A DNA stretch of 17,770 bases from Deltaproteobacteria bacterium (GTDB lineage Bacteria > Desulfobacterota > Dissulfuribacteria > Dissulfuribacterales > S140-46), in NCBI GenBank assembly GCA_015491585.1, contig WFVQ01000087.1:1-17770 (forward strand). The letters run 5' to 3'. Position numbers and translations under genes: made by a program. Each line of letters begins with the position of its first letter. Within the stretch, counting starts at the first letter, position 1. Shown piece by piece: positions 14,497 to 17,770 of the stretch. Under the pieces are notes generated by a model. It was given only the letters and a program-made list of their open reading frames with translations. It ran no database searches and was not told the origin of the DNA.

Positions 14497-16211
14497 TGCT
14501 GGTAAAGCTCCCTGTAGAGTGGATTGCCGGCAAGTAGCTCCTTGTGCGTGCCGACCGCGGCGATGCGCCCGTTGTCCATTATCGCGATCTGATGAGCGTT
14601 CTGTATGGTGCTGAGCCTGTGGGCGATGACTATGGTGGTCCGACCTCTCATGACTTCGTCGAGGGCCTCCTGGACCCCCTGCTCGGAGAGGGTGTCCAGG
14701 GCGCTGGTGGCCTCGTCCAGGATCAGGACCGGCGGGTTCTTCAGGAAGGCCCTGGCTATGGCTATACGCTGCCGCTGGCCTCCAGACAGGTTCAGTCCCC
14801 GTTCATCGAGCACGGTGTCATAACCGTTGGGCAGCTCTTCTATGAAATCGTGGGCCTGGGCCAGCTTCGCCGCCTCGACGATTTCCTCGAAGGTGGCGTC
14901 CCGGCGCCCGAAGGCGATGTTCTCACGAACCGTGTCACTGAAGAGTATGACGTCCTGGGTGACCAGGGCGATGTTCTTTCTCAGGGAACGCAGGTCCAGC
15001 TCCTTCAGGTCCGTGCCGTCCCAGAGCACCTCTCCCCTGGTGGGGTCGTAGAACCTGGGGATCAGGTCCACCAGCGTGCTCTTTCCCGCGCCGCTGGGAC
15101 CAACGATGGCAAATGTGGTCCCGCTGGGGATGGAGAGGTTGATGCCGTGGAGTACAGTGGCCTTTGTTCCTGGATAGGCGAAATCGACCCCGAGGAACCG
15201 TATCTCTCCCTTCAGGCCCGTCACCTCTTTGGTGCCGCTGCTCTCAGGAGGGAGTTCCAGGAAGTCCTCTATCCTCTCCAGCACGCCTATGGATTCCTGG
15301 AAGGTGCCGTAGCTCTTGCCCAGCTTCTTCAGCGGCGCGAAGGCCATTACTATCGCAGTGAGTATGGAGAAGAAGTCGCCTGAGGTGATCTCCCCCTTGA
15401 CTACGAGAAAGCCGCCGTAGCCTATGATGAAGCTGACCGCAACTCCAGAGAGCACCTCGTTGACATACTTGGTTCCCTCCTTGAGCCTCAGCAGCCTGGT
15501 GGACTGGTGGTAGTGGTCCTGGCCCGCCCTCCGGAACTGCTTCACCTTGGGGCCTTCCATGTTGAATATCTTGACCACCTTGCTGCCCAGGAGCACCTCG
15601 TTCATCCTGTGGGTCAGGACGGCCAGGCAGTGCTGCACGTCCTTGCGCTTCCTCTTCACGTACTGGCTCATCTTCCTTGTCACCACGGCGATGAAAGGGA
15701 GGAGGGTGAAGCTGAGGAGCGCCAGGTCCCACCTGCGGTACAGGGCCACACCCATTAGCACCAGGACGGAGGGGACCTGTATCATGAATGTCCTGAAGCT
15801 CTCGGAGAGGATCTTGCTGAGGAGTCCGATGTCGTTCATGATCCTCGAGATCATCTCTCCCGAAGACCACCTGCCCAGGGTAGCTACCGGCAGGTTTATC
15901 ACCGTCTCGAAACAGCGGTTGCGCAAGTCCCTGACCAGTTTGAACCCCGCGGTCTGCATGTAATAGGTCTGGAGCAACGCCCCCAGCCCCCTCAACACGT
16001 AGAGGATGAAGACCCCTGCGGGCAGCAGCCACAGGAGGTCGTACCGCTTTGCCACGAAGATGTGGTCCATTGCAGGCTTCACCAGCCAGGCGATGGCGCC
16101 GTTTATGCCCGAGACGAACAGGCTGAAGACGATCCCGATGATGACCCGCCTCACATAGGGGCGGATGAGGCGCCATACACGGACTGTTGTTGACGGTGGT
16201 GACTGGGGCAT
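14478..16211 (-). CDS. msbA: Lipid A export ABC transporter, permease and ATPase fused (MsbA type)
   Basis: 577 residues, the usual MsbA length. Six membrane helices in the first 310 residues, then the nucleotide-binding domain: Walker A GPSGAGKST (371-379), Q-loop ALVTQD, signature LSGGQ (475-479), Walker B VLILDE (495-500) and H-loop His531 (VIAHRLS). Homodimer in the inner membrane, flipping lipid A-core. Several drug or lipid exporters share this layout, but the position between gmhB and a heptosyltransferase makes the lipid A role likely. Start ATG 16209-16211 has GAGG about 12 bases upstream, a rather long spacing. It ends in three His residues. An 80-base gap separates it from gmhB, the only real gap in the operon, and a possible internal promoter lies there. 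Confidence 0.9.
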   Translation of the reverse strand: MPQSPPSTTVRVWRLIRPYVRRVIIGIVFSLFVSGINGAIAWLVKPAMDHIFVAKRYDLLWLLPAGVFILYVLRGLGALLQTYYMQTAGFKLVRDLRNRCFETVINLPVATLGRWSSGEMISRIMNDIGLLSKILSESFRTFMIQVPSVLVLMGVALYRRWDLALLSFTLLPFIAVVTRKMSQYVKRKRKDVQHCLAVLTHRMNEVLLGSKVVKIFNMEGPKVKQFRRAGQDHYHQSTRLLRLKEGTKYVNEVLSGVAVSFIIGYGGFLVVKGEITSGDFFSILTAIVMAFAPLKKLGKSYGTFQESIGVLERIEDFLELPPESSGTKEVTGLKGEIRFLGVDFAYPGTKATVLHGINLSIPSGTTFAIVGPSGAGKSTLVDLIPRFYDPTRGEVLWDGTDLKELDLRSLRKNIALVTQDVILFSDTVRENIAFGRRDATFEEIVEAAKLAQAHDFIEELPNGYDTVLDERGLNLSGGQRQRIAIARAFLKNPPVLILDEATSALDTLSEQGVQEALDEVMRGRTTIVIAHRLSTIQNAHQIAIMDNGRIAAVGTHKELLAGNPLYRELYQQWEHHH

Positions 16212-16274
16212 AAGAGCGGAGTCCTCTTCTTGGCCTCATGGGGCCCAGGCGGCCGGTTGGCCGGAAATTGAGAC

Positions 16275-16302
16275 AATATAATTGCAGGACGTCAAACTTC
16301 AA
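16275..16302 (-). promoter_or_regulatory. Possible internal promoter before msbA
   Basis: Minus strand TTGAAG (16297-16302), 16 bases, TATATT (16275-16280). It lies at the end of gmhB and in the gap before msbA, and would let msbA and the downstream genes be expressed apart from gmhB. Seen by eye; moderate match only. Confidence 0.3.
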
Positions 16303-16876
16303 CGCCGCGGGAGCATATCCAGCGCGCGGCATCCAGGAGCGTGGGGAATACCTCGATTCCAGGCACATCATGCCTGGCCCTGTTTTTCTCTTCTGCCCCC
16401 TTCCCGGTCTCGACCAGGATAGGCGAGGTCCCGGCGTTCAGCCCGCACTCCACGTCGCGCAGCGAGTCTCCCACAGTGTATGACCGCGATAGGTCTATCC
16501 CCAGCTCCCTGGCGGCGCGCAGCACCATTCCTGGCCTGGGTTTCCTGCACCCGCACTTCTGCCGGTAGGGGGGACGGCCTTCGCTGGGATGGTGGGGACA
16601 ATAGTACCATCCCGCCACCCTCACTCCCAAGGCCTCCAGTTCGGATTCCAGGCGTGCATGGACGGTCTTGATCAGCTCCTCGCCGAAGAAGCCCCTGGCG
16701 ACGCCCGACTGGTTGGTTATCACCACCAGGAGGAACCCGTGGTCTGCGAGGAGTTTCAGGGCCTCCATCGCACCGGGCAGCCATCGGATATGGTCCGGGT
16801 CTGCCAGATAGTGAACGTCTTCTATGATGGTGCCGTCCCTGTCGAGGAATACGGCCCTCGTCCCAGATGGTGTCAT
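16292..16876 (-). CDS. gmhB: D-glycero-D-manno-heptose 1,7-bisphosphate 7-phosphatase
   Basis: 194 residues, HAD superfamily. Removes the 7-phosphate of heptose bisphosphate in ADP-heptose synthesis, in the cytoplasm. Motif I FLDRDGTI (Asp12 nucleophile, Asp14), motif II VVITNQSG (Thr54-Asn55), motif III CRKPRPGM (Lys112), motif IV VGDSLRDVE (Asp137, Asp141). The zinc site characteristic of GmhB is present: Cys93 and His95 in CPHH, Cys108 and Cys110 in CGC. These match the spacing in the E. coli enzyme. First gene of the LPS operon. The start ATG 16874-16876 has no Shine-Dalgarno; a strong promoter ends 8 bases upstream, so the messenger is probably leaderless. The divergent kinase acts one step earlier in the same pathway. 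Confidence 0.95.
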   Translation of the reverse strand: MTPSGTRAVFLDRDGTIIEDVHYLADPDHIRWLPGAMEALKLLADHGFLLVVITNQSGVARGFFGEELIKTVHARLESELEALGVRVAGWYYCPHHPSEGRPPYRQKCGCRKPRPGMVLRAARELGIDLSRSYTVGDSLRDVECGLNAGTSPILVETGKGAEEKNRARHDVPGIEVFPTLLDAARWICSRGVEV

Positions 16877-16884
16877 GGGACGGG

Positions 16885-16913
16885 ATTATAGCCCATCTCT
16901 GCTTCATTGCTAA
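16885..16913 (-). promoter_or_regulatory. Promoter of the gmhB-msbA LPS operon
   Basis: Minus strand TTAGCA (16908-16913), exactly 17 bases, then a perfect TATAAT (16885-16890). The start point would fall about 6-7 bases on, near 16878, only 2-3 bases before the gmhB ATG at 16876. This gives a leaderless or nearly leaderless messenger, in line with the missing ribosome site. Confidence 0.6.
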
Positions 16914-16985
16914 GCTATGGGCTGGTTGTTATCCTTGCTTAAAATCGTTTGGGCGGACGGCTCCGTCCTGGAAGGAAGGTGAAAG

Positions 16986-17180
16986 ATGGCGGTTTCCAAA
17001 GAGTTGTTGGACATACTGGTCTGTCCCAAGTGCAAGGGCGGCCTGGAACTCACCCCTCAGGAGGACGGCCTGGTCTGCCGCGCCTGCCGCCTGGTATATA
17101 GGATAGAGGACGACATCCCGGTGATGCTTGTGGACGAGGCCAGGCCCCTGGAGGACGAGCACGGCGGAAGAGGGAAGTAG
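16986..17180 (+). CDS. Trm112-like zinc-ribbon protein (UPF0434, YcaR type)
   Basis: 64 residues. Four cysteines in the pattern CPKC (13, 16) and CRAC (31, 34) form a zinc ribbon, followed by RLVYRIEDDIPVMLVDEARPL, the standard ending of this family. Trm112 relatives act as small partners of methyltransferases; the bacterial role is not settled. In E. coli the homologue ycaR sits between lpxK and kdsB, so being next to LPS genes is a known habit. Start ATG 16986 has GGAAGG 6 bases upstream. It is followed after 34 bases by the heptose kinase start, probably one transcript, divergent from gmhB. Confidence 0.9.
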   Translation: MAVSKELLDILVCPKCKGGLELTPQEDGLVCRACRLVYRIEDDIPVMLVDEARPLEDEHGGRGK

Positions 17181-17202
17181 CGGAGTCGTGGCCGGCTGGG
17201 GC

Positions 17203-17208
17203 AGGAGG
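17203..17208 (+). promoter_or_regulatory. Ribosome binding site that fixes a TTG start for the heptose kinase
   Basis: Perfect AGGAGG, 6 bases before TTG 17215-17217. An in-frame GTG at 17188 has a weaker upstream sequence (CGGAG at 3 bases), so TTG is preferred. Confidence 0.65.
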
Positions 17209-17214
17209 CAAGGT

Positions 17215-17770
17215 TTGCAGATAGAAACGATATTCAAGGGGCGTCGCATCGTGGTCCTGGGCGACCTCATGGTTGACCGTTTCGTCAGAGGAGATGCCAG
17301 CCGCATCTCGCCTGAAGCGCCGGTGCCGGTGGTGGCGGTGCAGGAGGAGGTGATGGTGCTGGGTGGCGCTGCCAACGTGGCCCACAACGTCGCCTCCTTG
17401 GGCGGCGAGCCTCTCCTGGTCGGGGTGGTCGGAGCAGACGATGCCGGGAGGGGATACGGCTCCCTTCTCGCACGGGCCGGAATGGATGGTTCCGGGCTGG
17501 TGACCGATCCGGAGAGGCCCACCACGGTCAAGACCAGGATCATCGCCAGGGGCCAGCAGATGGTGCGGGTTGACTGGGAGGAGACAGCGCCCGTCCCGCG
17601 GAAGGTGGAGGAGGCGCTGGAGCGTGCGCTGGGCTCTGCGGTTCCTGGCAGCGACGGCGTGGTGATCTCTGATTATGCAAAAGGGGTGGTGACCCCAGGG
17701 CTATTCGCATTCCTGCTTCGGCTTGCCGGAGAGAACAGGGTGCCGGTCTTGTTGGATCCTAAGCCATCTC
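17215..17770 (+). CDS. rfaE1: D-glycero-beta-D-manno-heptose 7-phosphate kinase (3' partial)
   Basis: PfkB-family sugar kinase, first domain of HldE/RfaE. It phosphorylates heptose 7-phosphate at C1, giving the substrate of GmhB. The 185 codons present include IVVLGDLMVDRFVRGDASRI, then SPEAPVPVV, GGAANVAHNVASLGG, VGVVGADDAGRGYG, VKTRIIARGQQMVRVDWEE, VVISDYAKGVV and LLDPKPS. The whole run is characteristic of the kinase domain. The frame is open at the window edge, so I cannot see the catalytic GAGD motif or whether the nucleotidyltransferase domain is fused (HldE) or separate (RfaE1). Start is TTG 17215 by its perfect ribosome site, giving MQIETIFKGRRIVVLGD, the normal distance to the first strand; GTG 17188 is the alternative. 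Confidence 0.93.
   Translation, partial: MQIETIFKGRRIVVLGDLMVDRFVRGDASRISPEAPVPVVAVQEEVMVLGGAANVAHNVASLGGEPLLVGVVGADDAGRGYGSLLARAGMDGSGLVTDPERPTTVKTRIIARGQQMVRVDWEETAPVPRKVEEALERALGSAVPGSDGVVISDYAKGVVTPGLFAFLLRLAGENRVPVLLDPKPS

Noticed and set aside
16250..16263. CGGCC/GGCCG hairpin between gmhB and msbA
   Set aside because: Short GC palindrome with no T tract; expected by chance in such GC-rich sequence.

Overview
The window looks like a chromosomal segment of a Gram-negative bacterium with roughly 60% GC. The evidence is a heptose-based lipopolysaccharide (LPS) core cluster (GmhB, a heptose-7-phosphate kinase, a GT9 heptosyltransferase, an MsbA-type flippase, an O-antigen ligase), signal-peptide proteins and SlyD. 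Gene order and style are compatible with Desulfobacterota or a related deep proteobacterial lineage, but that placement is inference. I see no tRNA, rRNA, CRISPR array, insertion sequence or phage gene.

Left part (1-2785): the 3' part of slyD, with a cysteine-rich metal-binding tail, ends in a rho-independent terminator. A convergent two-gene cassette of small membrane proteins follows on the minus strand. Next comes a poorly organised stretch (1289-2155) with a possible 60-residue ORF and a signal-peptide protein gene broken by an in-frame TGA and a one-base frameshift. Then comes cobO, the corrinoid adenosyltransferase.

Middle (2856-6428, minus strand): a 919-residue exported TPR/CHAT protein whose CHAT domain lacks the usual catalytic His and Cys, and a PAPS-type sulfotransferase. 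A promoter-like site interleaved with a perfect 9-bp inverted repeat lies upstream of the CHAT gene.

Right part (6465-16913, minus strand): one long, tightly packed LPS operon. It runs from a good promoter next to gmhB through msbA, a heptosyltransferase, two GT4-like glycosyltransferases, a WaaL-like ligase and three tandem paralogous glycosyltransferases to a hairpin terminator. From msbA onward every junction is an overlap, mostly 4-bp GTGA or ATGA, so translational coupling is likely. Divergently, a Trm112-like zinc-ribbon protein and the heptose-7-phosphate kinase (running off the window) share the 109-bp control region with gmhB.

How they work together: the kinase and GmhB carry out two steps of ADP-heptose synthesis, the heptosyltransferase and the other glycosyltransferases extend the core, MsbA flips the lipid A-core, and the ligase-like protein joins or polymerises O-antigen. 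The sulfotransferase just beyond the terminator may sulfate a surface glycan. Points most worth a second look: the CHAT pseudoenzyme and its upstream repeat, the broken exported-protein gene, the tandem glycosyltransferase family, and the apparently leaderless start of gmhB.
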